Below, piece after piece: positions 1 to 5,528 of a stretch of DNA of 8,131 bases. The stretch's first letter is position 1; every line of letters begins with the position of its first letter. The notes beneath the pieces are model-generated. The model saw only the letters and a program-made list of their open reading frames with translations. It was not told the DNA's origin and searched no databases. The translations under genes and the position numbers were made by a program. The DNA comes from an uncultured Xanthobacteraceae bacterium (lineage in GTDB: Bacteria > Pseudomonadota > Alphaproteobacteria > Rhizobiales > Xanthobacteraceae): positions 1 to 8,131 of the forward strand of contig CATPBC010000121.1 of NCBI GenBank assembly GCA_955652195.1, in the 5' to 3' direction.

Positions 1-96
1 ATGCAGGTCTGCCGGCCCCGGAAGGGACGGCCACATTGCCAATCCGAAGTGAGTATCGGTCGGCGCAGGTTGAGGATTATGCAGAAGATAAGGTCG

Positions 97-123
97 GCTC
101 GCCGGGAAACTCAGCCGGCGAGC
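97..123. terminator. 9-bp hairpin spanning the stop codon of the small SOS-type gene
   Basis: GCTCGCCGG (97-105) and CCGGCGAGC (115-123) form a perfect 9-bp inverted repeat with a 9-nt loop. The TGA stop of the leftward gene (111-113) sits in the loop, so the 3' end of that transcript would fold across its own stop codon. On the minus strand the stem is followed by CGACCTTATCTTCT, which is pyrimidine-rich but not a true U-run. It may be a weak intrinsic terminator or an mRNA-end stabiliser. I see nothing interpretable in bases 1-96 beyond it. Confidence 0.4.
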
Positions 124-368
124 TTGAAACGCCCGGCTTTCGGCTCGAAGCGTGAGCGGAAAATTTCCGCATCGAGCGGATCCTCGAAACAGTAGCGGAC
201 AAAGGCTGCATAATCGTCTTCGACATACATGTCGAACTTGCCGGCATAGCGGAGAAGAAAGTTCAAAATCTCGCTGTCGTCGGCGAGCTGACGGCGCGGC
301 AGCACGACCTGGTACGGGCATTCTTCATCGAGCTGGCGCAGCCAGGCGGTTCGTTTGTCGGGATCCAT
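111..368 (-). CDS. Small uncharacterised protein, 85 aa, behind a LexA-type box
   Basis: I do not recognise a named family. The product is a short, soluble, acidic protein with no signal peptide or membrane segment. It has a charged N-terminus (MDPDKRTAWLRQLDEE), a central segment rich in hydrophobic and aromatic residues (about 33-60), and a C-terminal stretch YCFEDPLDAEIFRSRF (about 59-74). That last pattern, an aromatic then DxxDAxxFxxRF, recurs in small alphaproteobacterial hypotheticals. The ATG at 366-368 is the only sensible start; its Shine-Dalgarno is weak (GAG about 9 nt upstream). The gene lies 87 nt after xseB but has its own plausible promoter at 397-425, with a GAAC-N7-GAAC box between -35 and -10. 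This predicts induction by DNA damage. Together with the upstream exonuclease VII subunit it hints at a role in the damage response, which is inference only. The stop codon falls inside a hairpin loop. Confidence 0.7.
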   Translation of the reverse strand: MDPDKRTAWLRQLDEECPYQVVLPRRQLADDSEILNFLLRYAGKFDMYVEDDYAAFVRYCFEDPLDAEIFRSRFEPKAGRFKLAG

Positions 369-396
369 CGCTTTTACTCGCGTGACCGAACCAAGA

Positions 397-425
397 ATTG
401 TTCACTATTCGTTCTCACAAGTCAA
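397..425 (-). promoter_or_regulatory. Sigma70-like promoter of the 85-aa protein gene
   Basis: Read on the minus strand, TTGACT (425-420) and AACAAT (402-397) are separated by exactly 17 nt. The -35 matches 5 of 6 consensus bases and the -10 matches 4 of 6. A start site near 390 would leave a leader of about 20 nt before the ATG at 368. The surrounding sequence is more AT-rich than the flanking genes, as expected for a promoter. Confidence 0.6.
400..414. promoter_or_regulatory. LexA-type SOS box, GTTC-N7-GTTC
   Basis: The plus strand reads GTTC (400-403), ACTATTC, GTTC (411-414). This is exactly the direct-repeat LexA operator known for Alphaproteobacteria, quite unlike the palindromic CTGT-N8-ACAG box of gamma-proteobacteria. 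It lies between the predicted -35 and -10 of the 85-aa gene and overlaps the -10, the position expected of a repressor site. A chance match to this 8-base pattern is expected roughly once per four windows of this size over both strands, so placement rather than the match alone carries the weight. Confidence 0.6.
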
Positions 426-455
426 TAGGAAATTTCAACAGAAAATTTGCCCGTA

Positions 456-707
456 TTACTCGACATCGAGCGGCTCGCTCCCGGTCGGTTTGCCCGCCGC
501 GTCCAAGGTGATCTTCTCCACGCGCGCTTCGGCCTGCCGCAGCAAATCCTCGCATCGCCGCTTGAGCGCTTCGCCGCGCTCGTAAATGGCGACCGATTCT
601 TCGAGCGGCACCTTGCCCTCTTCGAGCCGTTTGACGATCGATTCGAGTTCCTCGATCGCCCGCTCGAACGGCATTTGTCCGATATCGCTGTTGTCTTTCT
701 GCGCCAT
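456..707 (-). CDS. xseB: Exodeoxyribonuclease VII small subunit
   Basis: XseB is the small subunit of exonuclease VII. Several copies bind each XseA, and the enzyme degrades single-stranded DNA from both ends to short acid-soluble oligonucleotides during repair. The 83-aa product has the family pattern: FERAIEELESIVKRLEEGK (14-32), VPLEESVAIYERGEALKRRC (33-52), then a coiled-coil-like DLLRQAEARVEKI. Length fits the usual 75-85 aa. The frame stays open to an ATG at 752, but that would add 15 unrelated residues (MRPDCACRN...) encoded by an inverted repeat, so I prefer the ATG at 705-707, although its Shine-Dalgarno is poor. The hairpin 720-748 lies just upstream. xseA is not in the window. The gene follows the deacetylase-family gene at 56 nt and is probably read from the same transcript or a promoter inside it. 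Confidence 0.93.
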   Translation of the reverse strand: MAQKDNSDIGQMPFERAIEELESIVKRLEEGKVPLEESVAIYERGEALKRRCEDLLRQAEARVEKITLDAAGKPTGSEPLDVE

Positions 708-719
708 CGCCCGATGGTA

Positions 720-748
720 GACCGGATTGCGGCAAGCGCAATCCGGTC
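720..748. terminator. Strong 12-bp hairpin between deacetylase gene and xseB
   Basis: GACCGGATTGC (720-730) and GCAATCCGGTC (738-748) are perfect inverted repeats. A further G731-C737 pair makes a 12-bp stem with a 5-nt loop. On the minus strand it falls between the deacetylase stop (764) and the xseB ATG (707). No U-run follows in that direction, so it is not a canonical terminator for leftward transcription. On the plus strand GCACAGCTTTTT follows 8 nt later. It may be a partial terminator, a processing or stabilising structure, or a control on xseB translation. Confidence 0.5.
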
Positions 749-763
749 GCACAGCTTTTTCCG

Positions 764-1693
764 CTATGCGTGCATCAGCGTGGCGACATGGGCGGCAACT
801 GAATTACCGAGTGCCTGCAGATCGTAACCGCCCTCGAGCAACGAGACGATCCGGCCGCCGGCGAAACGGTCGGCGATGTCCATGATCTTTTGCGTCGCCC
901 AGACGAAATCCGCCTCCGCAAGATTGATGTTGGCGAGCGGGTCGCGCATGTGGGCGTCGAATCCGGCCGAGATGATGATGAGCTCGGGCTTAAATTCGGC
1001 AAGCCGCGGTAGAATTCGGCTTTCGAGCGCGGCGCGAAATGCCTCCGCACCATCGCCCGGGCGCAGCGGGGCATTCACGACCGTATTATGCTCGCCCGTC
1101 TCGCCGACCGCCCCGGTGCCCGGGAATAGCGGCATCTGATGCGTGGAACAATACATCACCGTTTTATCCGACCAGAAAATTTCCTGCGAGCCGTTACCGT
1201 GATGCACGTCGAAATCGACGATCGCCGCGTTGGCGATCCCGTAATGACGTTGCGCGTAGCGGGCGGCGATCGCGGCATTGTCGAACAGGCAAAAACCCAT
1301 TGGACGCGCGGTTTCGGCATGATGGCCCGGCGGCCGTGTGGCAATAAAGGCGTTGGCAGCTTTCTTCGTGAGGACTTCGTCGACAGCGTGGATCGCCCCG
1401 CCGGCCGCGCGTAAGGCAGCCTCGAAAGTGCCTGGCGACATTGCAGTGTCCGCGTCGAGATGGATGAGCCCTTCCTTGGGCCCTGCTTCGCGGACTGCTG
1501 TGATGTAATCCATCGGATGGCAGAGTGCGATGGCCTCGATTGGCGCTATTGGCGCCTGGACGCGCGCCAGCGTCTGAAATTTCTCCGCTTCGAGCGCACG
1601 TTCGATGGCGCGCAGCCGGTCCGGCCGTTCCGGATGGCCGAGCGGCGTGAGATGTTCGAGACAGGCGGGATGCGTGATGAGAAGAGTGGACAT
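764..1693 (-). CDS. Histone deacetylase family protein (zinc-dependent deacetylase)
   Basis: This 309-aa protein belongs to the arginase/deacetylase-fold family that includes HDACs, AcuC and acetylpolyamine amidohydrolases. These hydrolyse N-acetyl amides such as acetyl-lysine or acetyl-polyamines using a zinc ion. Visible motifs are HPERPDRL (20-27), RPPGHHAE (120-127, with the charge-relay pair H124/H125), DFDVHHGNG (160-168, zinc ligands D162 and H164), SAGFDAH (242-248, third ligand D246) and LLEGGYD (285-291, transition-state tyrosine Y290). All key residues are present, so it should be active. There is no signal peptide, so it is probably cytoplasmic. The motif form (GHHA, EGGY) fits class II-like bacterial members; the substrate cannot be read from sequence. 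The start ATG (1691-1693) has only a weak Shine-Dalgarno. It follows the acyl-CoA dehydrogenase by 71 nt in the same direction and precedes xseB. Confidence 0.92.
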   Translation of the reverse strand: MSTLLITHPACLEHLTPLGHPERPDRLRAIERALEAEKFQTLARVQAPIAPIEAIALCHPMDYITAVREAGPKEGLIHLDADTAMSPGTFEAALRAAGGAIHAVDEVLTKKAANAFIATRPPGHHAETARPMGFCLFDNAAIAARYAQRHYGIANAAIVDFDVHHGNGSQEIFWSDKTVMYCSTHQMPLFPGTGAVGETGEHNTVVNAPLRPGDGAEAFRAALESRILPRLAEFKPELIIISAGFDAHMRDPLANINLAEADFVWATQKIMDIADRFAGGRIVSLLEGGYDLQALGNSVAAHVATLMHA

Positions 1694-1764
1694 CTGGCAA
1701 ATCTAGGAAGTGGAAGGCTTCGGCGAAACCGTATGGAGCTTTTTCGGCCCGGCTCGGAGGCACT

Positions 1765-3543
1765 CTATGGCAATGCGAGCGCGGCGTCCGCCTCGATCAC
1801 GCCGGACGCGCCTTCCACAACGGTCCGTTCGAGTGCGGCGGCGCCCACGGCAATATTTTCGGCAAAGAACCGCGTTGTTGCGAGCCGCGCGCTGGCGTCC
1901 TCCCCGAGCCGCAGCGCTGCCAGTGCCTGCTTCGCCAAAAGGCAGCCGCCGGTGGCGAACCCGAATAACCGCAAATAGGGGCTAGCGCCGGCGAGCACTG
2001 CTTCCGGCTCTTTGGCGAGCCGGGCAATCAGCCAATTGGTGGTGCGCGCCAAGCTCTCGACTGCGTCGCCGAGCCGCACCGCCGTCCAGCCGAAGCCGGG
2101 ATCGTTGCTGGCATCCAGCGCGCCGACCACGCCACGCAGATCCTCCATATGGGAGTTCACCGCGGCGCCGTCGCCAAGCGGCAATTTACGGGTGACAAGG
2201 TCGATTGCCTGGATGCCGTTGGTGCCCTCATAGATGGCCGCGATGCGTGCGTCGCGAAATAGCTGGGCGGCGCCAGTTTCCTCGATATAGCCCATGCCGC
2301 CATGCACTTGAATGCCAAGAGAAGCGACCTCATTGCCGATATCAGTAGAGAACGCTTTGGCCACCGGCGTGAGCAGCGAAGCCTGCGCATAGGCTTGCTG
2401 TCGCACTACCTCGTCGCTTTCGCGTTCGCTGCGATCGATCGCTAGGGCGGTCGCGTAGCAGATGGCGCGCGCAGCCTGAGTGGCGGCGCGCATCGTCAGC
2501 AGCATGCGTCGTACATCTGGATGCGCGATAATCGGCGCCGACTTCGAGGGGTCCATGCCGGACGTGCGGCCTTGGCGGCGTTCGCGCGCGTAAGCAAGCG
2601 CCTGCTGCGTTGCACATTCGGCGATGCCGACGCCTTGAAGACCGACAGCAAGCCGGGCGCGATTCATCATCGTGAACATGCAGGTCATGCCGGCGTTCTC
2701 TTCGCCGATGAGAAACGCGGTCGCGCCGCCACCATCGCCGAAGATCATTGTGCAGGTCGGCGAGCCATGGATGCCCAATTTGTGCTCGATCGAGTGTGCG
2801 CGCACATCATTACGCGGGCCAAGCGATCCGTCTGCGTTGACCAGAAACTTCGGCACGAGGAACAGCGAAATGCCGCGCGTACCGGGCGGCGCATCGGGCA
2901 GCCGCGCGAGCACAAAATGAATGATGTTCTCGGTGAAATCGTGCTCGCCGAAGGTGATGAAGATCTTCTGGCCCTTGATGCGATAGGAACCGTCGCCGGC
3001 ACGGTCGGCGCGCGTGCGCAGCGCACCAACATCCGAGCCGGCCTGCGGCTCAGTCAGCTGCATCGTGCCCATCCATTCGCCGGAAACGAGTTTTTCCAGG
3101 TAAATGCGTTTGAGCGAGTCGCTGCCATGGGCATTGAGCGCGTCGATGGCGGCCATCGTAAGCATCGGCCCGTTGGCGAAGCCGACCGAGGCCGCATGCC
3201 ACATTTCCGTGCAAGCGGCATTGACGATTTGCGGCAAGCCCTGGCCGCCCCATTCGAGCGGCGCGGTGACCGCATTCCAGCCGGCCAGACGCCAGCCGCG
3301 GTAAGCCTCCTTCCAGCCGGGGGCGGTGGTGACCACGCCGTCTTTGAAGGGCGTACCGTAAGTGTCGCCGATGCGATTAAGGGGAGCGATGACTTCTGCG
3401 GCAAAGCGGCCGGCTTCCGCTACGATCGCCTCAATATCCTCGACCCCGAGCTCACCGAACAAGCCTTGCTCGATCGCCGGCAATAGCGGAGCTGCATATT
3501 TGAGTGCCGAACCAATGTCGGCAAGCGGGGCGCGGTAAGTCAC
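1765..3543 (-). CDS. Acyl-CoA dehydrogenase, long DmdC-like type with C-terminal extension
   Basis: This FAD enzyme introduces the alpha-beta double bond into an acyl-CoA and passes electrons to ETF. The 592-aa length exceeds ordinary ~380-aa dehydrogenases. It begins with the short MTYRAPLADI segment typical of the long subfamily. Helical N-terminal (about 35-155), beta-barrel middle (MQLTEPQAGSDV 161-172; GQKIFITFGEHD 191-202) and C-terminal helical domains follow, with QVHGGMGYIEE (412-422) and YEGTNGIQ (438-445), whose E439 is the expected catalytic base. Residues from about 460 form the extra C-terminal domain. The subfamily includes 3-methylmercaptopropionyl-CoA dehydrogenase (DmdC), but most members have unknown acyl substrates, so no dmd role is claimed. 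The start is GTG at 3543, overlapping the SDR stop as GTGA, with GGAG 7 nt upstream; this implies translational coupling. Confidence 0.93.
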   Translation of the reverse strand: MTYRAPLADIGSALKYAAPLLPAIEQGLFGELGVEDIEAIVAEAGRFAAEVIAPLNRIGDTYGTPFKDGVVTTAPGWKEAYRGWRLAGWNAVTAPLEWGGQGLPQIVNAACTEMWHAASVGFANGPMLTMAAIDALNAHGSDSLKRIYLEKLVSGEWMGTMQLTEPQAGSDVGALRTRADRAGDGSYRIKGQKIFITFGEHDFTENIIHFVLARLPDAPPGTRGISLFLVPKFLVNADGSLGPRNDVRAHSIEHKLGIHGSPTCTMIFGDGGGATAFLIGEENAGMTCMFTMMNRARLAVGLQGVGIAECATQQALAYARERRQGRTSGMDPSKSAPIIAHPDVRRMLLTMRAATQAARAICYATALAIDRSERESDEVVRQQAYAQASLLTPVAKAFSTDIGNEVASLGIQVHGGMGYIEETGAAQLFRDARIAAIYEGTNGIQAIDLVTRKLPLGDGAAVNSHMEDLRGVVGALDASNDPGFGWTAVRLGDAVESLARTTNWLIARLAKEPEAVLAGASPYLRLFGFATGGCLLAKQALAALRLGEDASARLATTRFFAENIAVGAAALERTVVEGASGVIEADAALALP

Positions 3544-4412
3544 CTTCGTACTCCAACGGAAACATTGGCCGGCGCTGGGACGTCATCCGGCACAAAGAAA
3601 TCGGGCGCCAATTGTTGGGTCGGGTCGACCGCATAATGGTCGAAATCTCGGACGCCGTTTTCAGCCAAAAAGCTATCGTCGATCAGGAAACGGCCGGTAA
3701 ACTCGCGCGCAGGCTTTGAGAATATCGCATAAGCCGCATCAGCCATAATTTCAGGTTTGCGTGCACGCTGGATCATGGTCTCGCCGCCGAGCAGATTCTG
3801 CACAGCGGCGGTAGCAATCACGGTCCGTGGCCACAATGCGTTCACCGCGATTCCTTTGGGTCGAAGCTCCCCCGCCAGTCCGAGCACCACCAGGCTCATG
3901 CCGAATTTGGCCATCGAGTAGGCTGTGTGCGGTGCGAACCACTTTTCTTTCATGTCGAGCGGGGGCGAGATCATGAGAATATGTGGGTTGGCCGCCTTTT
4001 CCAAATAGCCGATGGCCCACTTCGACACGACGAAGGTGCCGCGGGCGTTGATCTGGTGCATCAGATCGAAGCGCTTCATCTCCGTGGCGACAACGGATGT
4101 CACGGCAATTGCGCTAGCATTATTGACCACGATATCGATGCCGCCGAACCGCGCCGCGGTCTGTGACAACGCGTCCTTGACCATCGCTTCGTCACGCACG
4201 TCGACGACTAAGGGGAGGGCCTTGCCGCCGGCGCGTTCGATCTCTTCAGCTGCGGTATAGATGGTGCCGGCGAGCTTCGGATGCGGCTTTTCGGTCTTCG
4301 CGGCGATTGCGATGTTGGCGCCATCTCGTGCCGCGCGCAGCGCGATCGCAAGTCCAATGCCGCGCGACGCACCCGTGATGAACAGTGTTTTTCCAGCCAG
4401 CGACAAAGCCAT
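3540..4412 (-). CDS. Short-chain dehydrogenase/reductase, HSDL2-like
   Basis: A 290-aa NAD(P)-dependent oxidoreductase with a Rossmann fold. It shows the cofactor motif TGASRGIG (13-20), DVRD (71-74), NNASA (97-101) and a catalytic triad S149, Y165, K169 in ISPP...TAYSMAK. The segment AAKTEKPHPKLAGTIYTAAEEI (37-58) and the ISPPLDMKEKWF region are characteristic of the HSDL2-like branch. Animal HSDL2 carries an extra SCP2 lipid-binding domain, which is absent here; the tail (265-290) is proline-rich and unstructured-looking. The likely substrate is a hydroxyacyl or ketoacyl compound, inferred from its place between a crotonase and an acyl-CoA dehydrogenase, where it could supply the 3-hydroxyacyl-CoA oxidation step; this is not proven. 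The ATG lies 1 nt after the crotonase stop, and its stop overlaps the dehydrogenase GTG, so the three genes form one operon. Confidence 0.92.
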   Translation of the reverse strand: MALSLAGKTLFITGASRGIGLAIALRAARDGANIAIAAKTEKPHPKLAGTIYTAAEEIERAGGKALPLVVDVRDEAMVKDALSQTAARFGGIDIVVNNASAIAVTSVVATEMKRFDLMHQINARGTFVVSKWAIGYLEKAANPHILMISPPLDMKEKWFAPHTAYSMAKFGMSLVVLGLAGELRPKGIAVNALWPRTVIATAAVQNLLGGETMIQRARKPEIMADAAYAIFSKPAREFTGRFLIDDSFLAENGVRDFDHYAVDPTQQLAPDFFVPDDVPAPANVSVGVRR

Positions 4413-4413
4413 C

Positions 4414-5160
4414 TCACTTCTTGCGCGCCAGGAAAGCGGCGAACGCGGCGCGCGCCTCTTCGGACTGCAGCCGTTCCCTGAAGTACATGGCTTCGGTATC
4501 GACTCGCCTGATTAGATCGTCAAGGTTGCCGCGCAACAGCTTGCGCGCCAGCGCTACCGCGCCGGTTGGTAACGCGGCGATCTCGCGAGCGGCCTGCAAA
4601 GCAGTCGTCTCCAAGGCGGCTGGATCAACCACGGCATTGACCAGTCCAGACGCTTTAGCGTCCTCTGCGGACATCGAGCGGCCCATGACGAGAAGGGCGA
4701 AGGCCCGCGCATATCCCAAACGCATCGGTCCGAGCAGGCTCGACGCCGCTTCCGGAATAAGACCAAGCTTGGTGAATGGGGTTGCGAATATCGCGCCGCT
4801 CGCAGCTACCACATAATCACAGTGCAGCAACATAGTGGTGCCAATGCCGATAGCGAGGCCGTCAACCGCCGCCACGAGCGGCTTTGGATTGCGTACCAAG
4901 GCGTGGAGGAAATCGACCGTGATCGGTTTTAATCCACCTTCGGCCCGTTTCTGAAAATCGGAAATATCACTGCCGGCGCAGAAAGCGCCGGGGCTGCCGG
5001 CGAATATGACGCAGCGAATCGTATCGCTACCCTCGGCCTCGCGCAGCGCGCGGGTCATTTCGGCATACATCGGTTGCGTCAGCGCGTTCTTCTTTTCCGG
5101 ACGATTCATTCGCACGATGCGAACACCGTCATCGTCCGTCACCACAACCTGGTCGGGCAT
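4414..5160 (-). CDS. Crotonase-fold enoyl-CoA hydratase/isomerase, ECI2-type active site
   Basis: This 248-aa protein has the crotonase fold with both oxyanion-hole segments: FCAGSDISDF (60-69) and GLAIGIGTT (101-109). The two glutamates of classical enoyl-CoA hydratase (E144 and E164 in rat crotonase) align with F129 and A155. Instead E137 sits in LGLIPEAAS, where peroxisomal delta3,delta2-enoyl-CoA isomerases (ECI2, yeast Eci1p) place their single catalytic glutamate. The C-terminus (RLQSEEARAAFAAFLARKK) also resembles ECI2. I therefore expect isomerisation of 3-enoyl-CoA to 2-enoyl-CoA, feeding beta-oxidation of unsaturated acyl chains, although automated annotation would probably say hydratase. 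It is the first gene of the operon. The ATG at 5160 has GAGGGA just upstream and a plausible promoter 70 nt further up. Alignments are by eye from memory. Confidence 0.9.
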   Translation of the reverse strand: MPDQVVVTDDDGVRIVRMNRPEKKNALTQPMYAEMTRALREAEGSDTIRCVIFAGSPGAFCAGSDISDFQKRAEGGLKPITVDFLHALVRNPKPLVAAVDGLAIGIGTTMLLHCDYVVAASGAIFATPFTKLGLIPEAASSLLGPMRLGYARAFALLVMGRSMSAEDAKASGLVNAVVDPAALETTALQAAREIAALPTGAVALARKLLRGNLDDLIRRVDTEAMYFRERLQSEEARAAFAAFLARKK

Positions 5161-5229
5161 GTTCCCTCGACTGTCTGGTTCGGTCGCGCCGCGGTGAGGC
5201 TAATCTCGCTGACGGCGCCCTCAAAGCTG

Positions 5230-5259
5230 ATTATAGTAAAGGTTACGAGTACGTGGCAG
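5230..5259 (-). promoter_or_regulatory. Promoter of the acyl-CoA operon
   Basis: On the minus strand a perfect TATAAT (5235-5230) is preceded after 18 nt by CTGCCA (5259-5254), matching 4 of 6 consensus -35 bases. Transcription would start near 5223, giving a leader of about 60 nt before the crotonase ATG. No other promoter-like sequence is evident between this operon and the tRNA gene. Confidence 0.55.
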
Positions 5260-5272
5260 TGCGCGGACACTG
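5257..5272. promoter_or_regulatory. Possible operator, CAGTG-N6-CACTG
   Basis: CAGTG (5257-5261) and CACTG (5268-5272) form a 5-bp inverted repeat with a 6-nt spacer. It overlaps the upstream edge of the predicted -35 of the acyl-CoA operon. The position suits a dimeric regulator, for example a TetR-type fatty-acid regulator, but the arms are short and match no operator that I know. Confidence 0.25.
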
Positions 5273-5283
5273 TGCAAAGGCAT

Positions 5284-5322
5284 GTCGAATTGATCCGTCG
5301 AATTGATCTGCCGAATTGGCAT
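5284..5322. repeat. Three tandem 13-bp repeats
   Basis: GTCGAATTGATCC (5284-5296), GTCGAATTGATCT (5297-5309) and GCCGAATTGGCAT (5310-5322) follow one another without spacer. The first two differ at one base; the third keeps the CGAATTG core. The array lies between the leftward acyl-CoA operon promoter and the rightward tRNA promoter. It could be a set of protein-binding sites or a recent slippage duplication. Confidence 0.65.
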
Positions 5323-5337
5323 TTCCCGCCGCAATCA

Positions 5338-5366
5338 TTGATTGGAAGGAAACCGCCGATTATGTT
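5338..5366 (+). promoter_or_regulatory. Promoter of tRNA-Gln with GC-rich discriminator
   Basis: TTGATT (5338-5343) and TATGTT (5361-5366) are separated by 17 nt, each matching 4 of 6 consensus bases. The -10 is followed at once by GCGCCGGCGCC, a GC-rich discriminator of the kind that makes stable-RNA promoters sensitive to ppGpp in proteobacteria. The start site would be near 5373, leaving a leader of about 40 nt to be removed from the tRNA by RNase P. Confidence 0.5.
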
Positions 5367-5413
5367 GCGCCGGCGCCTGACGGCGCGACGAGCCGGCGCG
5401 ATGCCGGCCCCAA

Positions 5414-5488
5414 TGGGGCGTAGCCAAGTGGTAAGGCAGCGGATTTTGATTCCGCCATTCGGAGGTTCGAATCCTCCCGCCCCAGCCA
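5414..5488 (+). tRNA. tRNA-Gln (anticodon UUG), CCA encoded
   Basis: The 75-nt cloverleaf is complete. The acceptor stem TGGGGCG (5414-5420) pairs with CGCCCCA (5478-5484), followed by discriminator G and an encoded CCA (5486-5488). The D-arm is GCCAAGTGGTAAGGC. The anticodon stem GCGGA/TCCGC encloses loop TTTTGAT, giving anticodon UUG, which reads CAA and, by wobble, CAG. The T-arm is GGAGG/CCTCC with loop TTCGAAT. The U-A first acceptor pair is typical of bacterial tRNA-Gln. No clear terminator hairpin follows it, so transcription may continue into the small secreted-protein gene 40 nt downstream. Confidence 0.97.
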
Positions 5489-5528
5489 AGTTAGTGTTTT
5501 GATTTAGTTCGAGTTATTTCTGGTGCTC

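Noticed and set aside
1..195. 64-codon plus-strand frame at the left edge
   Set aside because: It overlaps the 85-aa gene antisense, has Arg/Ser-rich shadow composition and no recognisable motif. It may start before the window, but nothing supports it.
708..752. Upstream ATG extending xseB by 15 residues
   Set aside because: The added residues do not fit the XseB family and are encoded by an inverted repeat. The ATG at 707 gives the usual family length.
1694..1764. Possible terminator or promoter between the acyl-CoA dehydrogenase and deacetylase genes
   Set aside because: GC-rich sequence followed by a short A-run on the minus strand gives no stable stem with a U-tail, and I find no convincing -35/-10 pair.
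2521..3486. 321-codon open frame on the plus strand
   Set aside because: It lies wholly antisense to the acyl-CoA dehydrogenase, whose motifs are unmistakable. Long antisense frames are common opposite GC-rich genes, and the translation shows no domain.
1765..5160. DMSP demethylation (dmd) gene cluster
   Set aside because: The dehydrogenase resembles DmdC, but that subfamily is broad. The crotonase lacks the hydratase glutamates that DmdD uses, and no dmdA or dmdB is present.
5139..5489. Minus-strand frame beginning MAGAGGFEPPNGG
   Set aside because: This is the well-known false protein made by translating the antisense of a tRNA gene; here the antisense of tRNA-Gln.
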